Source: Chitinophaga sp. S165 (lineage in GTDB: Bacteria > Bacteroidota > Bacteroidia > Chitinophagales > Chitinophagaceae). Taken from it: 64,000 bases of DNA. The stretch covers positions 1-64,000 of the forward strand of contig NZ_QGTG01000014.1 in assembly GCF_003182155.1 (NCBI RefSeq), given 5' to 3'. The notes beneath the pieces were generated by a model that saw only the letters and a list, made by a program, of their open reading frames with translations, ran no database searches and was not told the DNA's origin. The position numbers were made by a program, and so were the translations under genes. Of the stretch, positions 33,343 through 42,581 are shown piece after piece. Each line of letters begins with the position of its first letter. The first letter of the stretch is position 1.

Positions 33343-35362
33343 TGGTACCTTTACGAAATATTTTTTTGCCCGTTTCCTTCATTGTATAACTGAGCATCCA
33401 AACGTAAGACCCTATATCGGCCGGCTTACCTTTTATGGTACCGTCCCATTTCTTTGTCCAGTCGGTCGTTTGGAATACCAATTGTCCTACACGGTTATAT
33501 ACAGAAAATTCCAGGTCAATGGCTTTATATGCACTTAGCGGGTACAGATAATCGTTCATCCCATCATGATTGGGAGAGAACGCAGTAGGCACATCAATAT
33601 AACAGCTCATCACGGCTGTGATCATATGATCCGCCGTATCCTGGCAATGAAGGTTGTCTTCCACTATCAGGCGTACCCTGTAGTCCTGTTCCTTACGGGT
33701 AGGATAATATTGCTGCGGTAAAGGATCGGGGCCTGTGCTTATCCTGCCATCACCATAATCCCATATATACGAGATAATATTTCCCCAACTTTCATTTTTT
33801 GCTGTAGCAATATCCATCGGACAGTAAGGTCCGGGGTCTATTGTAAACAGTGCTGCCAGTGTACGCTCGAGGTTGATATCTCTGGCAACGGAATCTGTAC
33901 AGGTACCGTTTGATACCAGCAGGGAAACATGTTTTAGTCCAAAGTCCCCATATACTTTGGTTACGTTCTGCGTATAACGGTTATCTGTACTGTCGAAAGT
34001 CCATCGCCAGTAGTTCACATTGTTGGCGCCATCATGCGTCAGGTCCAATGTACTTACTTTACAATTTCTGTTCAGCGCGAAGTCAAAATCAGCTGAAACG
34101 GTATCGGCTGTATGAAAGGTAACGGTTTGGCCAGGACCCGCCAGTTGTCCGCATTCTCCCATTATCGAGTTTCCATCCATACCAGTGACTAACGTGATGG
34201 TATAATCCCCTTCCCTCACCAATGGCTGTGTTAATTGGATGAACACCGTATCTGTCAGGTTCAGCCCATTACAGTTACCGTATGCTGCCCGGATAGTTCC
34301 TCCAGGTGTTCCTGTGATCCTGAAGTCGCTACCGTTCGGGGCGATAGACCCACAACGTACCGCCGTTGATAATACTACTTTTATAACGTCCGGTGCACAA
34401 CCCACCGGCATTGTATTTACCAATTCTACCACGGGAGGCGTCCCGATTTGAAAATCAACACTTTCACCTACTGCGAGCCCGTTACCACAAACGTCCAGCA
34501 GGGTGTTACCGTCGCTACCACTCTTTACAGCAAGGGTATAGTCGCCCGGGGCCAGCGGTGCGCTCAATTGTAAGATCAGTGAATCACTATCAAAACCATT
34601 TGAACAATTTACTCCGATAGCTCCTCTTACAGTACCTGTTCCCCTGGTGAGCATGAACTCTGTTCCCTGTGTCGTTAATGTTTTACAAAGTGTTTTTTTG
34701 CTGAGCTTTAAACTGATGGTATTGTTGAGGCAATGGTAAGTCGCCGACTTGATAGCGGGTATTCCAGGGCTGGTAATGTCTGCCGTTCCTCCGGTGAACT
34801 CGAGATCATATCCTGATTGTCCAATGTCCGTAAAATGGCTTAACAACAACAGATATTCGTGTCCTTCGATCAACGTTGGCATTTTACTCCACAGGTCCTG
34901 TCCAAGCCCTCCGCATACATTAAAAGTTCTACCAGCTCCTGATGCTCCGGTCACTCCCCCTTCTCCCGACCAGTTACGGCATACATATAAACTGAGGTCG
35001 GTGAAAACATCTTCAGGTTTATGGCCTGTAACATCAAAAAGCTGCCAGTCGTAATCGTCTGTCAATACTTTAGGCGTGATCTTAAATCCTAAAGTTCCGC
35101 CTTTATAACAGGTGAATTTATACCAGTAAGGGTTAACATCCTGAAATCCGTAGTCTTGTCCGCCTTCACAAGCGGGGCCAATAACTTCCCGTCCACCACA
35201 TTTCGGCACGGACTCCTGGCTGAAGACCTTTGTTCCACAAACGGGAAAGGCAGTGGATGGGTTTTGGCCGATCTCAGTGCAGGTGGTTTGTGCCTGGATT
35301 GTAACAATGTTTACAAACATCAGGCAGATGAGCGGGTACAGGAAAATGAATTTTGATCGCAT
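33326..35362 (-). CDS. Large secreted protein with PKD-like and CHU_C sorting domains
   Basis: 678 residues. Signal peptide about 1-24 (ending IQAQ). An N-terminal beta-rich domain (about 25-200) is followed by repeated Ig/Ig-like segments (about 200-430). A PKD-like region (about 430-590, with YIWDYGDGRIS) comes next. The C-terminal gliding-motility-associated domain (about 590-678) has the signatures IDVPTAFSPNHDGMNDY and WDGTIKGKPADIGSYVW. The last is a type B sorting signal for the type IX secretion system. It should be secreted and attached at the cell surface, functioning in adhesion. No catalytic domain is visible. It is a single gene on the minus strand and ends inside a shared palindrome. 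Confidence 0.88.
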   Translation of the reverse strand: MRSKFIFLYPLICLMFVNIVTIQAQTTCTEIGQNPSTAFPVCGTKVFSQESVPKCGGREVIGPACEGGQDYGFQDVNPYWYKFTCYKGGTLGFKITPKVLTDDYDWQLFDVTGHKPEDVFTDLSLYVCRNWSGEGGVTGASGAGRTFNVCGGLGQDLWSKMPTLIEGHEYLLLLSHFTDIGQSGYDLEFTGGTADITSPGIPAIKSATYHCLNNTISLKLSKKTLCKTLTTQGTEFMLTRGTGTVRGAIGVNCSNGFDSDSLILQLSAPLAPGDYTLAVKSGSDGNTLLDVCGNGLAVGESVDFQIGTPPVVELVNTMPVGCAPDVIKVVLSTAVRCGSIAPNGSDFRITGTPGGTIRAAYGNCNGLNLTDTVFIQLTQPLVREGDYTITLVTGMDGNSIMGECGQLAGPGQTVTFHTADTVSADFDFALNRNCKVSTLDLTHDGANNVNYWRWTFDSTDNRYTQNVTKVYGDFGLKHVSLLVSNGTCTDSVARDINLERTLAALFTIDPGPYCPMDIATAKNESWGNIISYIWDYGDGRISTGPDPLPQQYYPTRKEQDYRVRLIVEDNLHCQDTADHMITAVMSCYIDVPTAFSPNHDGMNDYLYPLSAYKAIDLEFSVYNRVGQLVFQTTDWTKKWDGTIKGKPADIGSYVWMLSYTMKETGKKIFRKGTTLLLR

Positions 35363-35474
35363 GTTTAATCCGTACTGGGTATCTGTAATACCCTAAAAAT
35401 AGTTTTTTTTTCTGAGCAAACCCAACAACACAAAGGATTTTACGTGGGTATCGTGTTATATTGAAAAGTTTTTT

Positions 35475-35504
35475 TTTGAAAATTAAATCAGTTTTATACT
35501 TTTG
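35475..35504 (+). promoter_or_regulatory. Promoter of tRNA-Ser
   Basis: TTTG (35475-35478) and TACTTTTG (35497-35504), 18 bases apart, fit the Bacteroidota promoter pattern and end 4 bases before the tRNA 5' end. Confidence 0.7.
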
Positions 35505-35508
35505 CAGC

Positions 35509-35593
35509 GGAGAAATGGCAGAGCGGTCGATTGCGGCAGTCTTGAAAACTGTTGACTGTAACAGGTCCGGGGGTTCGAATCCCTCTTTCTCCG
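35509..35593 (+). tRNA. tRNA-Ser (anticodon TGA)
   Basis: Class II tRNA with a long variable arm. The acceptor is GGAGAAA/TTTCTCC, anticodon stem GCAGT/ACTGT with loop CTTGAAA, and T-arm GGGTTCGAATCCC. It is intact and anchors the accretion zone to its right, where decayed copies of its 3' part recur. Confidence 0.96.
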
Positions 35594-35710
35594 CCGAGAA
35601 AATCTAAGCGACAGCGGAAAATTTTTAGAAGCCTTCTGATCAGATCAGAAGGCTTTTTTTATTGTGGTAATTATTGATTGCATGATTTCGACTGTAGCAG
35701 GTTTGGGGTA
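35591..35710 (+). terminator. tRNA-Ser terminator and trailing tRNA remnant (copy A)
   Basis: The hairpin AAGCCTTCTGAT/ATCAGAAGGCTT (35629-35655) with a run of T to 35660 is the tRNA-Ser terminator. The 50 bases from 35591 to 35640 recur without change at 42338-42387. After the T-run, 35668-35710 (ATTGATTGCATGATTTCGAC...) resembles the anticodon-to-T-arm part of the same tRNA in decayed form, as do the tails of the other copies. Confidence 0.85.
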
Positions 35711-35833
35711 TACGGTCCTGCAGTTGGCGGCTGCTCCATCCTTCATTTGACGCCATTATCAGGTAAAATTCGCGCTGTAGCTCATCTTTAAGATAAACAA
35801 TTGATTTTAAATGTAGAGTACATACCTTTAAAT

Positions 35834-37309
35834 ATGGCAGTGCAAACATTACCTTTTAGTACACTCATCGCTGTTGAGAGACAGTCCGCAATTCCCATTT
35901 TCAAACAGATCTCTAATAGTTTAATAGAACTGATAAAAAATGGGAAAATAAAACCTGGTTATCAATTGCCAGCAAGTCGGGATATGGCGTCAATGCTAAA
36001 ATTAAACCGTACAACGGTAATTGCTGCCTATGAGGAATTACAGGCCGAGGGTTGGCTTGAAGTAATAAAACGGAAAGGCAACTTCGTTGCGCAGCAATTA
36101 CCGGTAACGAGCCCCAGGTCGTTCGAAGTGAGCACCCCAGAGAAACTATCATCACAGAATCAAGAGATCTTTTACCGACAGATTGCTGTTCGGCAACCAA
36201 TAACAAGGCAGCTAAAACCTTATCAGCTGATGATTAATGATGGTTATCCTGATGCCAGGATTGCACCATTAGATTTGATAGTTGACAGGTACAAATTTTT
36301 ATCAAGAAGAACGAATGTCCACAATAAATTATTAGCTGATGGCTCGAACGGAAGTATTTCGTTAAGAACTGAACTTGCTCTATTCTTGTCTAAGACAAGG
36401 GCACTCGACATTACTCCTGAGCAAGTTCTGATTACCCACGGCGCACAATTGGCCATATCTGTCGCGGCCAGTATGATACTCCAGCCTGGCAGTACAGTTA
36501 TTGTCGGCGACCTTAACTATCCGTTGGTAGACAGGCTTTTTGAACAACTCGGTGCTAAGCTTATAAAGGTTAAGGTTGATCATGACGGCATTGATGTCGA
36601 TGCAATTGAAAACATTTGCAAGCAATCAACACCAAGCCTCCTTTATGTCATTCCACATCACCACCACCCGACAACTGTCACGCTCAGTGCCGAAAGACGA
36701 GTCAAACTTTTAGATATTATTCGCCGTTATCGTCTTCCTGTAATCGAAGATGACTACGACTATGATTTTCACTATGGGAATGCTCCAATATTGCCTTTAG
36801 CCAGTGCTGAACACGAGAACTTTGTTCTTTACATTGGCTCAATTTCTAAAACATTAGCTCCAACCATCAGGCTGGGATATTTGATTGGTGGTGAAGATTT
36901 TATATGGCAAGCATCAAAGCTGAAGCAAGCTCTGGATATTCGTGGTGATGTATTATTTGAAGAATCTGTTGCCCATCTTTTCAGCAGCGGCGAAATGCAA
37001 AGACATTTAAGAAGATCTGTAAAACTATACCAAAAGAGACGGGATGAGTTCTGCGAACTATTAAATTCCTCGTTGGGAAATACTGCCAAGTTCAGTGTTC
37101 CTAATGGGGGTATGGCAGTTTGGACTTTATTTGATCCTGAGTACTCCATACCCCAACTCTCGGAAAGGCTTGCCACCCGTGGTGTATTTATGAACGATGG
37201 CAGCATCTATAAATATAAGAATGACGTCAATGGAATAAGGTTAGGCTTTGCCTCGCTGAATTCAAATGAAATGCAATCTTTCGCACATGCACTAAAAGGA
37301 TCCTGGTAA
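35834..37309 (+). CDS. MocR/PdxR-type regulator (GntR HTH plus aminotransferase domain)
   Basis: 491 residues from the ATG at 35834 (MAVQTLPFST); eleven in-frame codons upstream are unlikely. The N-terminal GntR winged helix (about 15-85) shows IKPGYQLPASRDMASMLKL and NRTTVIAAYEELQAEGW. The C-terminal fold type I aminotransferase domain (about 115-490) has the PLP-lysine motif GSISKTLAPTIR and upstream VIEDDYDYDF for the PLP-ring Asp. These proteins regulate transcription using PLP or amino acids as effector. It is the first gene after tRNA-Ser. The target may be the divergently placed NmrA-like gene or genes elsewhere. Confidence 0.9.
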   Translation: MAVQTLPFSTLIAVERQSAIPIFKQISNSLIELIKNGKIKPGYQLPASRDMASMLKLNRTTVIAAYEELQAEGWLEVIKRKGNFVAQQLPVTSPRSFEVSTPEKLSSQNQEIFYRQIAVRQPITRQLKPYQLMINDGYPDARIAPLDLIVDRYKFLSRRTNVHNKLLADGSNGSISLRTELALFLSKTRALDITPEQVLITHGAQLAISVAASMILQPGSTVIVGDLNYPLVDRLFEQLGAKLIKVKVDHDGIDVDAIENICKQSTPSLLYVIPHHHHPTTVTLSAERRVKLLDIIRRYRLPVIEDDYDYDFHYGNAPILPLASAEHENFVLYIGSISKTLAPTIRLGYLIGGEDFIWQASKLKQALDIRGDVLFEESVAHLFSSGEMQRHLRRSVKLYQKRRDEFCELLNSSLGNTAKFSVPNGGMAVWTLFDPEYSIPQLSERLATRGVFMNDGSIYKYKNDVNGIRLGFASLNSNEMQSFAHALKGSW

Positions 37310-37468
37310 ACATCCCTGTCACTATATTAGGACAAGCTATCGGAAGATTTAACACTGCGCTCAAAAGCGCCCCTCGTCCCCATTGAAACCTGGATCCTTC
37401 AACAATAAACAGAAATATTTTAATAACAGAGTCGGTTAGACTTTGTGTAAAGGTATTCAACGTAATTA

Positions 37469-38212
37469 TTATGAATTCTTTATCCAGTCATCGAACCTTA
37501 TCTTACCCGGATAAAAATCGCCTGAAGGAACTAATCCTGATTTTGGCATGCTATAGAACATGTATTTGTCATCCTGGTTAGATACCACAACCTTATCTTC
37601 CCCTTTCACCTTCAAGTAGTTTTCCACGAAATTGTTCATCAATCCGCAATCAGGCCCTGCTATTTCAACTATCTTGTTTTTGGGCTGTTCCAAAGCGAAC
37701 ATTACCACATAATCTACAACGTCCTGCAATGCTATCGGTTGATAATCGATTGTTGAAACATGGACGTTCCGGCCTTCGCCCTGAACAGCGATAATTGTGC
37801 TTACATGCTCATGAAATTGAGTCGAACGAATGACAGTATAGGGTATACCAGATTCGATTACGGCATCTTCCTGATACTTTTTTGCTTGCAGATATCCTAT
37901 ATGTTGTGCCCGATCTGTTCCGACAATAGAAAGTACCAGATGGTGCTTGATATGAGCAAGCTTTTCAGCTCCAATTAAATTTTTAGAGCCCGTGCGAAAA
38001 AAATCCAAGGCGATTTGATCATCCGGAGATTGAGAATTGGAAAGATCGATTACGACTTCAGTTCCCGTCAAGGCTTGTGTTAGTCCTTCCCCCGTCAGGA
38101 TATTAATGCCGGACGAGGAGGCGCCAATAATTACCTCATTACCCATACTTTCCAATTTTTTACTTACACCTTTGCCTACTAGGCCAGTTCCTCCGATTAC
38201 CAAGATTTTCAT
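37469..38212 (-). CDS. NAD(P)-binding NmrA/SDR-like protein
   Basis: 247 residues from the Met at 38212 (MKILVIGG). The frame is open for another 104 codons to 38524, but those lack the Rossmann start and look random. The dinucleotide-binding loop GGTGLVGKG is at 7-15, followed by VVIDLSNSQS and the segment YLQAKKYQEDAVIESGIPYTVIR, typical of extended or atypical short-chain dehydrogenases of the NmrA type. It binds NAD(P) and may act as an oxidoreductase or redox-sensing regulator. It is convergent with the MocR regulator, 159 bases between the stops. Its substrate is unknown. Confidence 0.85.
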   Translation of the reverse strand: MKILVIGGTGLVGKGVSKKLESMGNEVIIGASSSGINILTGEGLTQALTGTEVVIDLSNSQSPDDQIALDFFRTGSKNLIGAEKLAHIKHHLVLSIVGTDRAQHIGYLQAKKYQEDAVIESGIPYTVIRSTQFHEHVSTIIAVQGEGRNVHVSTIDYQPIALQDVVDYVVMFALEQPKNKIVEIAGPDCGLMNNFVENYLKVKGEDKVVVSNQDDKYMFYSMPKSGLVPSGDFYPGKIRFDDWIKNS

Positions 38213-38689
38213 GATTAAATTATTTAAATAAGACTTGATGAAATAAAAACAGACTTCAACTATAAATGCGAAGCGACTATCTTGTTTATTTACAAAATAA
38301 GGCATAGAATAGATGACGATGACCATCCAATATTCAGATTTGAGACAGTCCACATTCAAATAAATAAGGACAATAATATCATCCAGGAAGTAAACGGGGA
38401 CCAAATCTGGTAAGCAGAAAATTGACTGGCGCCGAAGATCTCGGAACTTTCTTCGCTCTTCCTCTGTAATGTTTCTTTGCCAATCCATCTTCACCGGGCA
38501 GATTAACAAGATACTTAGATACAAACACTTCCTATGTTAACCGGAGGTTGCATACCTCAACAGATTTTCGTTCTTACCTGAACAAACTGTTTTACCTGGC
38601 CGAACATAGCCGCATCCGGGATGGCAAATATGATAAAATAGATGACACCTATTTATCTACTTATTATATTCGGGGTATAAAATTCTAAA
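38213..38689. other. Gap with a possible gene remnant
   Basis: No complete gene is visible. On the plus strand a frame of about 50 codons with coding-like composition (containing NKLFYLAEHSRIRDGKYDK) ends at the TAA 38686-38688, one base before the next ATG; it has no evident start codon. On the minus strand, an open frame extends the NmrA-like gene upstream without recognisable content. Both may be scraps left by insertion and deletion in this accretion zone. Confidence 0.35.
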
Positions 38690-40345
38690 ATGACCCGTTT
38701 TCTAAACTTAAACAGTGCCAGATTTTTATTTTTTCTGGCAGTTGTAAGCTCCCAGATGAGTATTACAGTACATGCACAGCGTAGCGCTGAACCGAAGATC
38801 ATCAATATTGTTAATTTCATCCGCGATATCGAACCCCGGGACAACAACATCACCAAAGATGTGCTTTATGAAACAGTTGTCAATCAGATTAAACTGATGA
38901 AGCAATATCATCTTGGCGGGACCTTTTTATTACAATACGACGCCCTCATCGATAAGCGATACCAGGAATTATTGAAAACACTGTCGCCGGATGAATTTGA
39001 AATCGGGGCCTGGTGGGAACTGCCACAGCCGTTGATAGAAAAAGCAGGTATCAGATGGAGGGGGAAATATGCCTGGGACTGGCATTCCGATATTGGTTTT
39101 TCCGTTGGCTACACACCTGCTGAAAGGCAAAAGATCATCGATGTTTATTTCGCTGACTTTAAACAAATATTTGGGTACTATCCAAAATCAATCGCCTCGT
39201 GGGTGATTGATGCCCACTCTCTGAACTACATGTATGATAAATATAAGATCGTTGCATCGGCAAACTGTAAAGACCAGGTTGGGACCGATGGCTTTACCCT
39301 ATGGGGAGGTTATTGGAATCAGGCATACTATCCAAGCCGTGTAAACGCTTACATGCCAGCCCAGCATGCCGAAAAACAGCTGCCGGTACCAGTTTTCAGG
39401 ATGCTGGGGAGTGATCCTATCAGACAATATGCCGATGGAAGTACCGTGACCACACTTGAGCCGGTTTACACGCATGCCGGCGGAAATGAGGAATGGATTA
39501 ACTGGTTTTTCCAATCTTTCGCCAACGACCCATCGCTCGGTTATAATTACACCCAGACGGGACAGGAAAATTCCTTCACTTGGAATGCGATGAAAAAAGG
39601 ACTGGAATTACAGCTGCCGATCATCGCCCGTCTTCGGGAGCAAGGCAAGGTCCGGGTAGAAACCATATCACAGTCAGGTGAATGGTTTAAAAAGACCTAT
39701 AAAGTTACCCCTGCAACTACCGTTACGGTAAGTAAAGATCTGGGTGATAGTGATAAAAAAACTGTCTGGTACAACAGCCGTTTCTATAGAACTAATCTAC
39801 TTTGGGGAAATGGAGAACTGCGTATTACGGATATTCATTTATTTAACGAAACTGTACCGGATAAATATCTGAAAGATGTGACCACTATTAATCAGAGCTT
39901 CTTTTATACACTTCCGTTGGTAGATGGATTCCAATGGGGTAAGCGCGGTCAGCCTGAAGGATTTCGTTTAATGATGAACAATAATGGAGACGAAATTCCT
40001 GTTAAGGGGGGGAATCCTATCTTTACAAATGTAAACAAAACTACAGCCCGCGCTTCATGGCCAGTGGGAAATGGATCTTTCGAAATTGACATGAATGAAA
40101 AAGCAATAACTATCACGGCAAAAAAGAACCCGGCTAATGACTGGTTCCTGGACCTCTATGTAGCTAAGGGTGCTGAATCTGCGTTCAGATCAATAACCGG
40201 TAATAGTGCACTATATGAATTTGATGGTCATGCTTACCGGCTTACAACAGCACAGGGCACAATAGAGAAAACCACCAATGGCAGTTTATACCGCATAAGA
40301 CCTAAAGCGCAGCGTATCGTATTAACACTGACAGATCAACAATAA
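38690..40345 (+). CDS. Secreted polysaccharide-deacetylase/GH-like protein of unknown activity
   Basis: 551 residues. The signal peptide spans roughly 1-29 (ending VHAQ). The N-terminal half (about 35-300) reads like a distorted TIM-type barrel: IINIVNFIRDIEPRD, LGGTFLLQYDALID, EIGAWWELPQPL, AWDWHSDIGFSVGY and ASWVIDAHSLNYM. These strand ends carry Asp, His and Glu residues as in NodB-like deacetylases or related glycosidases. The second half (about 320-550) is beta-rich and may bind carbohydrate. The following gene is an SGNH hydrolase, so the pair probably acts on an acylated glycan in the periplasm. No exact family is assigned. Confidence 0.6.
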   Translation: MTRFLNLNSARFLFFLAVVSSQMSITVHAQRSAEPKIINIVNFIRDIEPRDNNITKDVLYETVVNQIKLMKQYHLGGTFLLQYDALIDKRYQELLKTLSPDEFEIGAWWELPQPLIEKAGIRWRGKYAWDWHSDIGFSVGYTPAERQKIIDVYFADFKQIFGYYPKSIASWVIDAHSLNYMYDKYKIVASANCKDQVGTDGFTLWGGYWNQAYYPSRVNAYMPAQHAEKQLPVPVFRMLGSDPIRQYADGSTVTTLEPVYTHAGGNEEWINWFFQSFANDPSLGYNYTQTGQENSFTWNAMKKGLELQLPIIARLREQGKVRVETISQSGEWFKKTYKVTPATTVTVSKDLGDSDKKTVWYNSRFYRTNLLWGNGELRITDIHLFNETVPDKYLKDVTTINQSFFYTLPLVDGFQWGKRGQPEGFRLMMNNNGDEIPVKGGNPIFTNVNKTTARASWPVGNGSFEIDMNEKAITITAKKNPANDWFLDLYVAKGAESAFRSITGNSALYEFDGHAYRLTTAQGTIEKTTNGSLYRIRPKAQRIVLTLTDQQ

Positions 40346-40395
40346 TTTGCCAGCATTTTGTCAGCACTGAAATATTTTGAAGTTTTAAAAACGCT

Positions 40396-41235
40396 ATGAA
40401 AAAGTTTCTATCAATATCACTTGCCGTAATCTTACTGTGTTCATTCAGGGAGAAAGAATTAACCTGGGTGGCCATCGGCGATTCCATCACCTATCTCAAC
40501 GATCATCCGGATGAAACGGGTAACAGGGTATCAAAGGGTTACCTAACCCGCGTGACTGAGATATTACCCAATCTAAGATATATTAATCAGGGGCATAATG
40601 GATGGACATCAGGTGGGATTGCCGATAACATTGAAAGTCTTGGTCTGATCAAAGCGGATGTGTATTCTGTTTTTCTCGGTACTAACGACTGGTGGCAGGG
40701 CAGACCGGTAGGAAAGATAGATGACTACCAGCATGACAATGGAAATACAACAGTCTACGGTTCATTCCGGATCATTATCAACAAGATCCGCCAACTGAAT
40801 CCCGAAGCAAAGATCGTATTGATCACACCGATGCAGCGTAACGATTTCATTTATATCGAAGACGCTAAAAATAATGCTTTCGGCTCCTATAAGAGAAAAA
40901 ACGGGCAGGCATTGGAAGAATTTGCCAATGCGGTTTTAACTATTGGACGCTATGAACAGATCCCTGTTGTCGACCTGTATCATCATCCACTGCTTAAACT
41001 GGAGAACATGGTAAAGTTCAAACGTCTTAAAAATCCCAAAAACGGTAAATATGTTAATTATGCTTACCCGGTATCTGTGAGCATACCATTCAATCCTGAA
41101 AATGATGAATATCCCTATCCACCGGATGCGGTAAACCTCACATACGACGGGTTACATCCATCTGATAAAGGGAATTCCATCATAGCATCTGCGCTTGCAG
41201 ATGCATTCAGGCAACTTGGTTTGTCTCCGCGTTAG
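40396..41235 (+). CDS. SGNH/GDSL-type esterase
   Basis: 279 residues with an N-terminal hydrophobic signal (about 1-16; a lipobox-like LLCS may make it a lipoprotein). SGNH blocks are in order: block I GDSIT with catalytic Ser (about residue 30), block II-like Gly in NQGHNGW, block III GTND (Asn about residue 97), and block V DGLHPSDKG with catalytic Asp and His near the C-terminus. These enzymes deacylate sugars or lipids. It follows the secreted GH-like gene by 50 bases on the same strand, so the two are probably co-expressed and the esterase may remove acetyl groups from the same glycan. Confidence 0.88.
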   Translation: MKKFLSISLAVILLCSFREKELTWVAIGDSITYLNDHPDETGNRVSKGYLTRVTEILPNLRYINQGHNGWTSGGIADNIESLGLIKADVYSVFLGTNDWWQGRPVGKIDDYQHDNGNTTVYGSFRIIINKIRQLNPEAKIVLITPMQRNDFIYIEDAKNNAFGSYKRKNGQALEEFANAVLTIGRYEQIPVVDLYHHPLLKLENMVKFKRLKNPKNGKYVNYAYPVSVSIPFNPENDEYPYPPDAVNLTYDGLHPSDKGNSIIASALADAFRQLGLSPR

Positions 41236-41817
41236 ATGCATATATCAAGCCCACTCCTCATACCGTGCGATCGGGATTTCAGGTTCACTGCCGGGTTATC
41301 GATCTTATTGTCTATGGTACAGTTGCGTAGAAACCGTTTAGTAATAAGCATGTTCAAATAATATTTGTGGACCTAAAGTTTTTTTTGTTTTGGGCATTCA
41401 ATCAATCAGGCACATAAGTAATTTAGAGCCTATAACCAGCATATATGTGGACTTGTAAAAATACCTTTGCTATCTGAGGTCTCCAAAATATTGGCTATGC
41501 AGATAACTCTGATATCCTCGTTGTGCTATCTACTCAGGGGAAAAAGACCGTGGCCCCATATACTCCGTTTGGGCTGGCCCAGTATCACCGTAATAGACAA
41601 TCAAGGATTTACAAAACAGCTGCGAGGTCAGGAAACTATTAGCAAAGGCAACGGATTTAGGCCCGAACTCCGTATTAACAAGGATGCAAAAATCTCCAAG
41701 CCGTTGCAAAATTCAAGTTTTGACATTATTACATATGGGGTTGCACCGCCTGTGATAGATAACACGATAATACGTTCGGAAATTTTCATCAAGAAGTACC
41801 TTAAAATATCCAAAGAT
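41236..41817. other. Gap without a convincing gene
   Basis: 582 bases if the next gene starts at 41818. The frame of that gene stays open upstream to an ATG at 41467, adding 117 residues that include LLRGKRPWPHILRLG; these show no family resemblance and may be a gene scrap. Nothing else is visible. Confidence 0.4.
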
Positions 41818-42231
41818 ATGACGACCAATACAATTCAGGAAAATATAGACAGATTAAGAACAAGTATTATAGATCAAGCAACTGCATTTCTAAAAGATGC
41901 CGGTGAGTTTTATCCATTTGGTAGTGCCATAAAGAAAAACAGCGAGTTAAGCCCAGTTGGAGTATACTTCGGCAAAGAATACCCTGATTCCAACGAGGTA
42001 ATTCGCCATCTAGCAGAAGCGCTATGGACGGGAATAGTTGACGGAAGCTATCAGATAGCCGCGATGGGAGTTGATGTATATATCCGTGACGATAATCCAG
42101 AAGGAAAGTCATCCGCAATTGAGATCAGAATTTTCAATGAGGAAGGCATTGTTGTTAGATATTATCAACCATATAAACTAACATCCTCAAATGATCCCAT
42201 TTACGGACAGATGTTTGCTGAAAGTGAATAA
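41818..42231 (+). CDS. Small protein of unknown function
   Basis: 137 residues from the ATG at 41818 (MTTNTIQENIDRLRTS). It is soluble, without signal or membrane segments. A helical N-terminal third (TSIIDQATAFLKDAGEFYPFGSAI) precedes a strand-rich remainder (VGVYFGKEYPDS, AAMGVDVYIRDD, AIEIRIFNEEG, VVRYYQPYKL). This pattern of four strands after a helix is reminiscent of small alpha+beta proteins found next to toxin or immunity genes, but nothing decides this. It is the last gene before the tRNA-Ser remnant at 42338, the typical place for cargo. Function unknown. Confidence 0.55.
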   Translation: MTTNTIQENIDRLRTSIIDQATAFLKDAGEFYPFGSAIKKNSELSPVGVYFGKEYPDSNEVIRHLAEALWTGIVDGSYQIAAMGVDVYIRDDNPEGKSSAIEIRIFNEEGIVVRYYQPYKLTSSNDPIYGQMFAESE

Positions 42232-42337
42232 TAGCCGAATTTGGTCTGAGTTGCTCAGACAGATCTACATTTGATAAAATATTTTATAATATCACTTAAA
42301 TCTTTCTCAAAAAGGTTCGAAAGTTGTCCCCGGTAGC

Positions 42338-42492
42338 CCGCCGAGAAAATCTAAGCGACAGCGGAAAATTTTTAGAAGCCTTCTGATGATATCAGGAGGT
42401 TTTTTGTTGGCGGCAGTCTTAGATCGAATGATTTTGACGTAACAGCTCCGGGGGTCGAATCCTTCTCCGCCGAGAAATCTAAGCGACAGCGG
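42338..42492 (+). pseudogene. Decayed tRNA-Ser and terminator copy (copy B)
   Basis: 42338-42387 is identical to 35591-35640 (tRNA-Ser 3' end, spacer and terminator left arm). The terminator hairpin is slightly altered (GATGATATCAGGAGG). It is followed by GCGGCAGTCTT...GTAACAGCTCCGGGGGTCGAATCC (42410-42462), a truncated tRNA-Ser, and then a second copy of the 3' junction (42464-42492, one base missing). The class II fold is destroyed. It marks a junction between inserted segments. Confidence 0.8.
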
Positions 42493-42506
42493 TTCAACCC
42501 CAAAAG

Positions 42507-42521
42507 AGCCCTTTAAGGGCT
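42507..42521 (-). terminator. Possible terminator of the methyltransferase gene
   Basis: A short palindrome, AGCCC/GGGCT with TTTAA between, is followed on the minus strand by CTTTTG. It lies 60 bases past the methyltransferase stop. Confidence 0.4.
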
Positions 42522-42581
42522 TGATACCTAGGTTTACGCAAATGTTAGTTACTCCTGTAAAATAAAATGCGACGCCTTCCC

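Noticed and set aside
38213..38524. N-terminal extension of the NmrA-like protein
   Set aside because: The dinucleotide-binding loop must lie close to the N-terminus, as it does with the Met at 38212; the extension looks random.
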